A stretch of DNA of 32,000 nt from Clostridia bacterium DTU065 (GTDB lineage: Bacteria; Bacillota; DTU065), in NCBI GenBank assembly GCA_001512545.1, contig LFSI01000049.1:1-32000 (forward strand). The letters run 5' to 3'. Shown piece by piece: positions 7,177-15,403 of the stretch. Made by a program: the position numbers and the translations under genes. Every line of letters begins with the position of its first letter. Within the stretch, counting starts at the first letter, position 1. The notes beneath the pieces are model-generated. The model had not been told where the DNA came from, searched no databases, and worked only from the letters and a program-made list of their open reading frames with translations.

Positions 7177-8907
7177 GTGGCTGATGCATTCGGCAGGTTT
7201 AAGGTTCAGTACGTCTACCAAGAGCTGGACAGGACTTTCAAAAGAAACATACTTGATGCGCCGAGGGAAAACTCCGAACCTCTTACCGAAGAGGACCTTT
7301 ATTGGCTGGACAAAGATGCTATCGGTCTTGGGGAAGCCAGGGAGTTTTTGCTTACGGCGTCCACCTGGATACGAAGGTTTGAAGGTGACTTTACGGTAGT
7401 TGCCGATGTAGAGGCTGCTCTTTCTGTAAAGCTCTTAGAAGCTCATCCCGAGGCTCCACAAACCGATCCGGTGCTTCTTGTTGATGTCAGGTGGTATTTT
7501 TTGCCGGACACCATTGAGGAACTCTATTCTCCACTGGGGTTGGTGATCTGCAGAGGAGAGTTACTCCGGGGCGTTTTCCCGAAACTTCTTGGAGAGGACC
7601 TCAGCCTGTCGGGGAAAAAGAAATTCGACAGGGAGAGGACCAGGAAGTTTCTCAGAGACGAATGGCACCTTCTCCGTCCCTTTACCACAGCGGAAAGTCC
7701 AGCGCTGAAGCCGCTTTTTGTGCCGCCTGAGATGTGCATTGTGCAGGAAAAACCCGAAGTTCGTGTGCAGATCGGAGGCTTTGACATAGAGATAGACAGC
7801 GTTCCTGAGGTCTTCGACCGCTACGAGCTCCTGTCAAGAGACGGGTCGGTGTTTTACGGAGAGCAGCTGTATGCTGCAGGAGTGCGGCCTTACCGCACCC
7901 ATTACACCGGAGTAAAGCTTTCCGAGCTCAACTCCAGAGCCAAAAAGAAACCCGCAAGCGGTGTGTTTCCCATCGCCGATCCATATTCTTGGTACAGCAG
8001 CATACCTTTTAAACAGGGAGCAGGCCTCAGCGACGTGTTCCTGGCAGGAGACAGCGACTTCACCTTTCTCGCAGGTCAGATGCAGTTTCAGCCCACAACC
8101 CACGAAAACGCCCTGTTTGTAATCAAGCAGCTTAAGGAAGCCATCGTTCTCACCGGAGGAGAAGGATCCTTCGAGGACTACAGAAAGTGGCAGGAAAACT
8201 TCGTAGCCACGGAAGACACTGCAGGCAACTCATTCTACTGCCTGATCTTCATGCAGGAACTTCTGAACGATCTCTTTGATGCAGAGAAAAAAGACAAAGT
8301 ACGGCTGTTTCTTTCGATGTGGCAGACTGTAAGCCGCAACGCAAGCAGAGAACTCAAGGGTAGGTTCATCGAAGCGGGAATAGACTGGTCTTTGATCGAG
8401 CAGGAGTTCGGCATCTACGGATATCTCTCCACTCTGAAAAACGGTTACATTCACAACGCCGTGCTCTGGCAAGCGCTCCTGCCGGAGAACCGCAACCACC
8501 TGGATCCGGACCTCTTGTTTGAACTGGCAAGTGAAAATGTGAAATCCGGCATTTTTGCAGAAAACCCCCAGTACAAGGATGTAGTAGCCAAGGTCTTCGG
8601 GTTGATCGACGATTATTACCGCAAGCAAACTGGGGCAACGTTTCTGGCTAGTTTCCATCCCGATCACTTCTTGGTTAAAGCTTATGCCCCATACAAAGAC
8701 CAGATCTACTATGGATATGTAGGGAGGTTGATGCTTGCAGAGCTTACGCCCCTTGTTTTCCACAAACCGCTGGTGAACTTCGCCTCACTGGTGTTTTCGC
8801 GGATAAAATGGTACCTTAAAAGGGGGCAGGAGCACGACTCGAAACGCTTACCGCAACCTATTGAAGAGATCGTAGAGTCTGCGGTAGAGGAGTTTCTTGC
8901 AGGTTAA
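7177..8907 (+). CDS. Large hypothetical cytoplasmic protein (about 577 aa)
   Basis: Long ORF; GTG 7177 preceded by GGTGGTGAG (7165/7168 are alternative starts); no signal peptide or motif recognised. Confidence 0.6.
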   Translation: MADAFGRFKVQYVYQELDRTFKRNILDAPRENSEPLTEEDLYWLDKDAIGLGEAREFLLTASTWIRRFEGDFTVVADVEAALSVKLLEAHPEAPQTDPVLLVDVRWYFLPDTIEELYSPLGLVICRGELLRGVFPKLLGEDLSLSGKKKFDRERTRKFLRDEWHLLRPFTTAESPALKPLFVPPEMCIVQEKPEVRVQIGGFDIEIDSVPEVFDRYELLSRDGSVFYGEQLYAAGVRPYRTHYTGVKLSELNSRAKKKPASGVFPIADPYSWYSSIPFKQGAGLSDVFLAGDSDFTFLAGQMQFQPTTHENALFVIKQLKEAIVLTGGEGSFEDYRKWQENFVATEDTAGNSFYCLIFMQELLNDLFDAEKKDKVRLFLSMWQTVSRNASRELKGRFIEAGIDWSLIEQEFGIYGYLSTLKNGYIHNAVLWQALLPENRNHLDPDLLFELASENVKSGIFAENPQYKDVVAKVFGLIDDYYRKQTGATFLASFHPDHFLVKAYAPYKDQIYYGYVGRLMLAELTPLVFHKPLVNFASLVFSRIKWYLKRGQEHDSKRLPQPIEEIVESAVEEFLAG

Positions 8908-9013
8908 GCTGACTGCTGCAGGGTTTTTCCTGTTCAGCCAGATTATCGCATCTTTAACCAGAGCTTTTACCGGCTGGTTTTTACGGGTATCTTAAAAGGG
9001 GAGGTGTGCGCAG

Positions 9014-9181
9014 ATGGATAAGCGCAAAGACGACGATCTGGAAAGACGCCTTCTCGAACTAGGTACACTTGAAGAACTAGAAGAGCTCGTAGACAGGATT
9101 CACCCTGAAGACAAAAAAGGAAAATCTCAACTGCGAAACAAAATATCCAAGCAGTATATAAAATACAAATACAGCAATTAG
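9014..9181 (+). CDS. Small charged protein, 55 aa (not in supplied ORF track)
   Basis: ATG with RBS AAGGGGAGGTG; MDKRKDDDLERRLLELGTLEELEELVDRIHPEDKKGKSQLRNKISKQYIKYKYSN*, followed immediately by a terminator. Confidence 0.7.
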   Translation: MDKRKDDDLERRLLELGTLEELEELVDRIHPEDKKGKSQLRNKISKQYIKYKYSN

Positions 9182-9208
9182 AAAATGCCGCCGAAAAGGC
9201 GGCATTTT
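9182..9208 (+). terminator. Rho-independent terminator (symmetrical, may serve both strands)
   Basis: AAAATGCCGCC-GAAAA-GGCGGCATTTT perfect 11-bp stem. Confidence 0.85.
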
Positions 9209-9252
9209 ACTGCTCTGTTAAGGAGAATCGGTGGATAATTACCGTTCTCCAT

Positions 9253-10548
9253 TTACTCCTGGATTAGACCCTTGATAAACCGGGCATACTCTTTCTGCTT
9301 TCTTGCCAGCTCGTCATTGGAGATCTCAGCGGCCTTGAGAAGTTCCGCTTTCGGATCTGCACCGGTTAGGACAACGGCCCGTGCAGCGTTGGTGAGGTTC
9401 CTCCTGCTGACAACCAGTCCCAAAGCAAACAGCGGAGCTCTGGATTGCTCTGCTTGGATGTTGAGAATTCTGCGGTGAGATTCCGGCAGGAAAGTAACGG
9501 AGTTGTAAGCTTCCATGTTGGCGGGCTGGTAGATGATCTGCAGCTTGTTCCAGACCATATCGGCAAACTCCCTTTGGACCTCTGCACTGAGCCACCACTT
9601 AAGGAACTCGAAAGCTTCCTCTTTGTGCTTTGAGTTCTTGAACATTACGTACGGATTTCCACCGATGTAGGCCGCGTGGTTGATAGTGCCGTCTGGCTGC
9701 TTCTTTCCGGGAATCAGGCAGATATCCCATTTGCCTTTCAGCTGCGGTGCGCCTAAGGTAATATCCGAATAGCCCCAGCTGATGCCCACTATGAAGGGGT
9801 AATCCCCTCTGCTTATGGCTTCGATGAACGGCACGCTCTCAAGAGGTATTCCGTGAACGGTAAACAACTCCATAAACTCTGTAAATGCGGCGATGGCTTC
9901 AGGTGTGTCCCAAGTCGTTCTGGTGCGCTCTTCGTTCACTTCACGGATGCCGTGCTGCCACATGAAGATGTATGCACCAAACCAATCGGGAGTCAGGTAC
10001 CAGGAACCCGAACCGATGTTCATGTCCCTAGCCTGCATCTTCGGCAGAAGCGCCCTGGCCTCGTCCCAAGTTGCAGGTACCTCCCAGCCGTTTTCTGCAA
10101 AGATATCAGTGCGGTAGTAGGTTAGGGTTTGGCCAAAACTAGAGTTCAGTCCAAAGCCGGTATTGTAATAGGTCAGGGACTCGTTGAGACCGGGAAAGGC
10201 CGTGGCAAAGAGCTTGTCGTACTCCTCTCCGAACATCTCCCGCATGTCTACCAGTCCGCCGCGAATGCCGAACTCAAGAGGCCACTCCGAGCCAATGACA
10301 GCAAGATCCGGGGTATCGTTGCTGGCCATAGCTAAGAGCACCTTGTTCCACTGGTCATCGCCTCCGGGGATGACGCTGAGGTTCACCGAGATCCCGGTCT
10401 TTGGCGTAAACCGCTCTTCAATAAAGCTCTTCATAATCGCCAGCTGTTCGTTGCTAGATGCCTGCCAGATCTCCAGGGTGACAGCACCGGCTAGGCTTGA
10501 AGTTATAAGCACTACCACGATGAGAACCAATAATTGCTTTTTTGACAT
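9253..10548 (-). CDS. Extracellular solute-binding protein (ABC sugar-binding type), paralog 1
   Basis: MSKKQLLVLIVVVLITSSLAGAVTLEIWQASS...; FxxKTGISVNLSVIPGGDDQWNKVLLAMASNDTPDLAVIGSEWPLEFGIRGGL; GKWDICLIPGKKQPDGTINHAAYIGG; RBS GGGAGGAAGAG before ATG at 10548. Confidence 0.88.
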   Translation of the reverse strand: MSKKQLLVLIVVVLITSSLAGAVTLEIWQASSNEQLAIMKSFIEERFTPKTGISVNLSVIPGGDDQWNKVLLAMASNDTPDLAVIGSEWPLEFGIRGGLVDMREMFGEEYDKLFATAFPGLNESLTYYNTGFGLNSSFGQTLTYYRTDIFAENGWEVPATWDEARALLPKMQARDMNIGSGSWYLTPDWFGAYIFMWQHGIREVNEERTRTTWDTPEAIAAFTEFMELFTVHGIPLESVPFIEAISRGDYPFIVGISWGYSDITLGAPQLKGKWDICLIPGKKQPDGTINHAAYIGGNPYVMFKNSKHKEEAFEFLKWWLSAEVQREFADMVWNKLQIIYQPANMEAYNSVTFLPESHRRILNIQAEQSRAPLFALGLVVSRRNLTNAARAVVLTGADPKAELLKAAEISNDELARKQKEYARFIKGLIQE

Positions 10549-10754
10549 ACTCTCTTCCTCCCAAGCATTGATCTGCAAAATCAGTATAGCACAACTGCCA
10601 GTACCAAAAGCAGGAAAAACGCAGAAAAAAGAAGCGATTTGCAGCAGGGTAACTCTAGAAAAAAGGGAACTTTTGCAGTAAAGTTATGTGCCTTTTCAGG
10701 CAACTCGGCAGAAAACGGCTGCAAAAAACAGCAAGAACTGGGGGAGAGACAAAG

Positions 10755-12464
10755 GTGATACCAAGACCAGAACATCCAAGGCCAGATTTGCTGCGCAAAG
10801 ACTGGCAGAACCTTAACGGCATTTGGGATTTTCGGTTTGACTTCGGCGAAAGCGGCTACGAGGAAGAAGCCCATTTGGGCAAGGGATTCGATAAGAAGAT
10901 CAACGTTCCGTTTGCACCGGAGAGCACTCTGTCCGGTATCGGATATACCGGATTTATGAACAGCGTCTGGTACAAGCGAACCGTTACCGTGCCCGAGCAG
11001 TTTAGAGACTACAGGGTTATTCTGCACTTCGGTGCTGTGGACTACTTGGCCTCCGTCTACGTAAACGGAATGCTTGCCGGCGAACACAGAGGAGGCTATA
11101 CGCCGTTTAAAATTGACATTACCGATCTTTTGCAGGATGGAGAGAACCTGCTTGTTGTCTGCGCTAAGGACAACAACCGTCTGGGCCTACAGCCCAGAGG
11201 GAAGCAGGCATCAAAGCTCTATTCATCGGGTTGCGACTACACCCGTACCACCGGCATCTGGCAGACTGTATACTTGGAGTACGTTAAAGGCGGTTTCATC
11301 GATGATCTCCACATCATCCCCGATGCTCTGAACTGTAGCGTAAAGGTTTCCGGAGTGATCAATAAAAAAACGCCAGTTTCAAGGAGCAGAGGCACCGTCT
11401 CTGCTCAAGTGAGCTTTGGCGGCGAGACCGTTGGCGAAGCAGCTTGTGAGGTTTCCTGGGGAAGGTTTGATCTTGCCATTCCCATTGGAAGAAAAGTCCT
11501 TTGGGATATGGGACAAGGAAATCTCTACGACCTGACCCTCCACTACAGAGATGATGGTAGATCCAGCGATACCGTTCAGACCTATTTCGGCCTCAGAGAC
11601 ATTGAAATTGGCGACGGAAGGGTTTTCCTAAACGGCAGGCCCATCTTCCAGAGGCTCGTCCTCGACCAGGGCTACTACAAAGATGGAATCTACACGGCAC
11701 AAGATGAAGCGCTTCTCAGACGCGACATTGAGCTGTCCATGCAGCTGGGGTTCAACGGGGCTAGAATGCACCAGAAGGTCTTCGAACCCAGGTACCTCTA
11801 CTACGCCGATAAGCTGGGATACCTCACTTGGGCCGAGTTTGGTAGTTGGGGTCTGAATCTGTCAGACACCGGTTGGAAGAATATCGTTCCTCAGTGGGCG
11901 GAAGCGGTAAAAAGGGACAGAAACCACCCGTCGATCATCACCTGGTGTCCATTGAACGAGACCTATGACGGTCAGGATAGGGAGCTCCTGGTGGCACTGT
12001 ACCGCCTGACACACGACCTAGACGGAACCAGGCCAGTAATCGACACCAGCGGCTACATTCATGTTGTTACAGACATCTACGACACTCACGACTACGTACA
12101 AGATGTGGACGAGTACGTCGAACGCTACAGTAGGGATGAACTGCCGATCAACTTCCCGGGCCTCGAAAAATACGAAGGTCAGCCGTTTGTGGTCAGCGAG
12201 TACGGCGGCATGTGGTGGAGCGGCTCTGAGGTAGAGAGCTGGGGCTACGGCCAGCGGCCCAAATCTGTAGATGAGTTTATGGCAAGGTTCAAAGGTCTTA
12301 CGGAAACCCTCCTGAACTGTGAAAAGGTTTGCGGTTTTTGCTATACTCAGCTCTACGATGTAGAGCAGGAGACAAACGGCCTGCTAGACTACGATAGAAA
12401 CCCCAAGTTTTCCTTTGAGACCATTTCTGCAATCCTGACTCAAAAGGCCAAGATAGAAGAGTAA
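10755..12464 (+). CDS. Glycoside hydrolase family 2 protein (beta-galactosidase/beta-glucuronidase-like)
   Basis: RPDLLRKDWQNLNGIWDFRFD N-terminus, WYKRTVTVP, acid/base site WCPLNETYD, nucleophile region VVSEYGGMWW; GTG 10755 after GGGGGAGA. Confidence 0.88.
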   Translation: MIPRPEHPRPDLLRKDWQNLNGIWDFRFDFGESGYEEEAHLGKGFDKKINVPFAPESTLSGIGYTGFMNSVWYKRTVTVPEQFRDYRVILHFGAVDYLASVYVNGMLAGEHRGGYTPFKIDITDLLQDGENLLVVCAKDNNRLGLQPRGKQASKLYSSGCDYTRTTGIWQTVYLEYVKGGFIDDLHIIPDALNCSVKVSGVINKKTPVSRSRGTVSAQVSFGGETVGEAACEVSWGRFDLAIPIGRKVLWDMGQGNLYDLTLHYRDDGRSSDTVQTYFGLRDIEIGDGRVFLNGRPIFQRLVLDQGYYKDGIYTAQDEALLRRDIELSMQLGFNGARMHQKVFEPRYLYYADKLGYLTWAEFGSWGLNLSDTGWKNIVPQWAEAVKRDRNHPSIITWCPLNETYDGQDRELLVALYRLTHDLDGTRPVIDTSGYIHVVTDIYDTHDYVQDVDEYVERYSRDELPINFPGLEKYEGQPFVVSEYGGMWWSGSEVESWGYGQRPKSVDEFMARFKGLTETLLNCEKVCGFCYTQLYDVEQETNGLLDYDRNPKFSFETISAILTQKAKIEE

Positions 12465-12465
12465 A

Positions 12466-12494
12466 AAAGAGATCTCCGCTTGGAGGTCTCTTTG
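12466..12494 (+). terminator. Rho-independent terminator
   Basis: AGAGATCTCC-GCTT-GGAGGTCTCT followed by TTG. Confidence 0.7.
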
Positions 12495-12514
12495 TCGTGG
12501 ACATATAAATGATT

Positions 12515-13168
12515 TTATACCAAAGCCCCAAGGAGGGCCATCACCAAACTGTCGATTGCCGATTTGATCTTTTCCAGCTTTTCCTCAGCTGAAAGTCTCC
12601 TGTCCAGGACAAAATCCAGGTACAGCCTGTCCGCCTTGACCTCGAAGTACTGGCAGATCATCTTGTCGAAGCTCTCCAAAAGGAAACTAGCGAAGGAGAT
12701 GTCGATGTCCTGGCGGATAAAGCGGCGTTTTGCTGCACCTTGGGCAAACTCTGCGTAGAAACTTGCGGTCAACTTCCTGAACTCCTGGAGAAAGCCGTTC
12801 AGCTCTTCGTTTTCCACTTCCAGGGCGGTGTTCAGGAGCAGCTTACCTAAGGCGGGGTTTTGGAAGTCGAAAAGCCTGCTGAGAGTGAAAAGGTCAAAGA
12901 GGAAAGCCTTCAAAGTGGGTGGATTTTCTCGGAGGTTAAGTGCCATAAAGCGGAACTTCTCTCTTGCAGCATAGGTTACCAAGTACTGGTAGAGGTCCTT
13001 CTTGTTCTCGAAATACTGGTAGATGCTACCCTTGGCAATATCCGCACCAGCCACGATGCGGTTGAGAGAGGCTGCTCGATACTCATACTCTGCAAACTCT
13101 TTGAGCGCTACATCGACAAACCGTCTGCGTTTTTCCTCACTGAGGTTCAGAAACGTTGGTTTGGGCAC
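12515..13168 (-). CDS. TetR/AcrR-family transcriptional regulator
   Basis: N-terminal HTH: EEKRRRFVDVALKEFAEYEYRAASLNRIVAGADIAKGSIYQYFENKKDLYQYLV; GTG at 13168 with AGAGGTG RBS (13177 possible). Confidence 0.88.
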   Translation of the reverse strand: MPKPTFLNLSEEKRRRFVDVALKEFAEYEYRAASLNRIVAGADIAKGSIYQYFENKKDLYQYLVTYAAREKFRFMALNLRENPPTLKAFLFDLFTLSRLFDFQNPALGKLLLNTALEVENEELNGFLQEFRKLTASFYAEFAQGAAKRRFIRQDIDISFASFLLESFDKMICQYFEVKADRLYLDFVLDRRLSAEEKLEKIKSAIDSLVMALLGALV

Positions 13169-13328
13169 AGAAGTCACCTCTCTGCAGATCTTTTACTTAA
13201 GTATACCAAATAATGGAACTCTTAGCATAGTAGTTTAGTTTGGGCAGCTTTTTCCAACGAGAAGTGAAAAAAGGAAATTGCCGACCAATACTGTAAAAAA
13301 TAAGTAGAACTTATGGGAGGGGTGTAAA

Positions 13329-14603
13329 GTGAAGAGGATTGCTGTAATCATTTTGGTTATTTTGGTATTAAGCTTTATCGTTTCTGCGGAGAAAGTGGTT
13401 CTCTGGACGTGGTACGAAGGGGCCCTTGGTGCAATCCTCCGAGATCTGATTAACAACGATTTCACACCTACTACAGGGATCGAAGTGGAAGTCTTGACAG
13501 TGCCGATTCAGGATATTGTGACCAAGCTGATCATGGCCCACATCGGCGGCGACGCTCCTGATGTGGTGGAGCTCTACTCCAGCCAGGTTGTAGAGTTAGG
13601 AGTAAGAGGTGCTCTCCTAAACCTTAGGGAGTACCCCGACATCCAGAGCGTGATCGATCAGGTTTATCCCCAGTACCTCATCGGGCTTTCTTACAGAAGC
13701 GCATTGTTTGGCCTGCCAGGAGAAAACAACTGGCTCCTTACCTACTACAGAGAGGATCTTTTTAACGAGTTCGGTCTGGAAGCGCCTGTAACATGGGGTG
13801 ATGTCAGAACCCTGTCCACGAAGCTCTTAGCCCGGGATCTGGGGATGTACTACAGCTTCGTAGGCGATGCCATCACCGTAAACACCAACCGGCTTTTGCC
13901 GTTTCTGTTCCAGAGGGGAACAGATCTCTATACTCCGGACGGCAGCGGTTCAAACCTCGACTCACCTGAGGCAATTGCAGCCTGGATCGACTACTGCAAC
14001 CTGTATACCGAAGGGAAAATGCTTCTAGAAGACCCCATCGAAACCACTTTCGTGTCCGGCGACACACCACTTTTCTTCGGACAGAGCTACCGCTACTCAC
14101 AGATTGAAAGGATCGCGCCGCATCTTATCGGCAAGTGGTCTATTAGAGAGCTTCCGGGAACAGTCAAAAGCACTGGAGAGATCGACAACACCAACTCCAC
14201 AACCTCGCTGTGCTGGGCGATTCCCGCATCCACAAAGCAAAAGGACGCTGCGTTTGAGCTGCTTAAGTGGCTGACTTCCAGCGACTTTACCGGCAAGTTC
14301 ATGCTCCTTGCCAACCAATCCTCGGAGAAGTGGCGCTTGTTTTTCGCCACCAAAGACACCTTGGATAACGCGCTCTTTCCCGAAGGGCATTTGGAGATTG
14401 TCCAGAGGGGACTTGTCAACAGCCGCGTACCTAGAGCTGTTATCGGAGGCTACGTTGCCGATCGCTACGTAGATTTTGCCTTTAACAAGGTTGTGGTGCA
14501 GGGTGCAGATCCAGAAGAGGCGATCAGAGAAGCTGCCTCCGAATCGACTAAGGAGATTCAAAAGAAGCTTAAGGAATTTGCCAGGTTCATTGAAAAACTC
14601 TAG
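13329..14603 (+). CDS. Extracellular solute-binding protein, paralog 2
   Basis: MKRIAVIILVILVLSFIVSAEKVVLWTWYEG...; IGGDAPDVVELYSSQVVELGVRGALLNL; RBS GGGAGGGG; closest in-window relative is 24174..25457. Confidence 0.88.
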   Translation: MKRIAVIILVILVLSFIVSAEKVVLWTWYEGALGAILRDLINNDFTPTTGIEVEVLTVPIQDIVTKLIMAHIGGDAPDVVELYSSQVVELGVRGALLNLREYPDIQSVIDQVYPQYLIGLSYRSALFGLPGENNWLLTYYREDLFNEFGLEAPVTWGDVRTLSTKLLARDLGMYYSFVGDAITVNTNRLLPFLFQRGTDLYTPDGSGSNLDSPEAIAAWIDYCNLYTEGKMLLEDPIETTFVSGDTPLFFGQSYRYSQIERIAPHLIGKWSIRELPGTVKSTGEIDNTNSTTSLCWAIPASTKQKDAAFELLKWLTSSDFTGKFMLLANQSSEKWRLFFATKDTLDNALFPEGHLEIVQRGLVNSRVPRAVIGGYVADRYVDFAFNKVVVQGADPEEAIREAASESTKEIQKKLKEFARFIEKL

Positions 14604-14616
14604 ACATTGGATTTCG

Positions 14617-14653
14617 ATGGCTGCGCACCTGCCGCAGCCATTTGCATTTTTCG
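14617..14653 (+). terminator. Rho-independent terminator
   Basis: ATGGCTGCG-CACCTGC-CGCAGCCAT followed by TTGCATTTTT. Confidence 0.8.
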
Positions 14654-14732
14654 TTGAAGGAAGAAATGCCTGATGTGGGGAATTATCTTGAGGAATGAAA
14701 AGGGCTTCGTGCCTGTGGAAAGTGGCGATTTA

Positions 14733-15383
14733 ATGAAAGTTGTGGTCTTTGGAGACAGCATCACTAAAGGAGTATTCGTAGAAGAGGAACAGGCATTTCC
14801 CAAACTGGTGGAAGCAAAAACCGGCTTAACTGTTATAGGTCGGGGTGTTCCCGGAAACACCACCGCCCAGGCTCTGATGCGGTTTGAGAGCGATGTTTTA
14901 GCTTTAGATCCCGATGCTGTGATTATCGAGTTCGGGATGAACGATCATTTCCTCGTCGCTGAAGATCAGCATAAAGTAGCGCCTAAAGAGTTTAGGGCTA
15001 ATCTCCGCACTATGGTAGCCGGGGCGAAGGCTGCAGGGATAAGGCCGTTTTTAATGACCATCCACCCGGTTATCGAAGGCGATGATGCCCACTGCTATTA
15101 CAGCAGACACAAGCAGGAGTTCTACCTGCCTTTTGGTGGGGCAAACAGCCTGATTGAACTCTACAACACGATCATCCGGGATTGTGCAGAGGAGACCTCT
15201 GCAGATCTGATCGATGTAGCGTCTTGCTTTGCAGAAGCACTCTGCAAGGGAGTGCTTTTGGAGGAGCTGCTTTTCAATTTGAAGAACTCGGATCTAAACG
15301 ACGGTGTCCACCCGACGGCACTTGGACACGAGCTGTACGCACAAGCGGTTGTGGATGTGTTTAAGGCAGCGTCTTTGTATTAA
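14733..15383 (+). CDS. SGNH/GDSL-family hydrolase (lipase/esterase)
   Basis: VVVFGDSITKG (block I), GRGVPGNTTAQ (block II), EFGMNDHF (block III), DGVHPTALGH (block V). Confidence 0.88.
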   Translation: MKVVVFGDSITKGVFVEEEQAFPKLVEAKTGLTVIGRGVPGNTTAQALMRFESDVLALDPDAVIIEFGMNDHFLVAEDQHKVAPKEFRANLRTMVAGAKAAGIRPFLMTIHPVIEGDDAHCYYSRHKQEFYLPFGGANSLIELYNTIIRDCAEETSADLIDVASCFAEALCKGVLLEELLFNLKNSDLNDGVHPTALGHELYAQAVVDVFKAASLY

Positions 15384-15403
15384 TCAAAACAGGGGGGAGA
15401 AGG

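Noticed and set aside
8230-8763. Antisense ORF of 177 aa inside the 577-aa hypothetical gene
   Set aside because: No RBS and no recognisable domain; the sense frame is better supported
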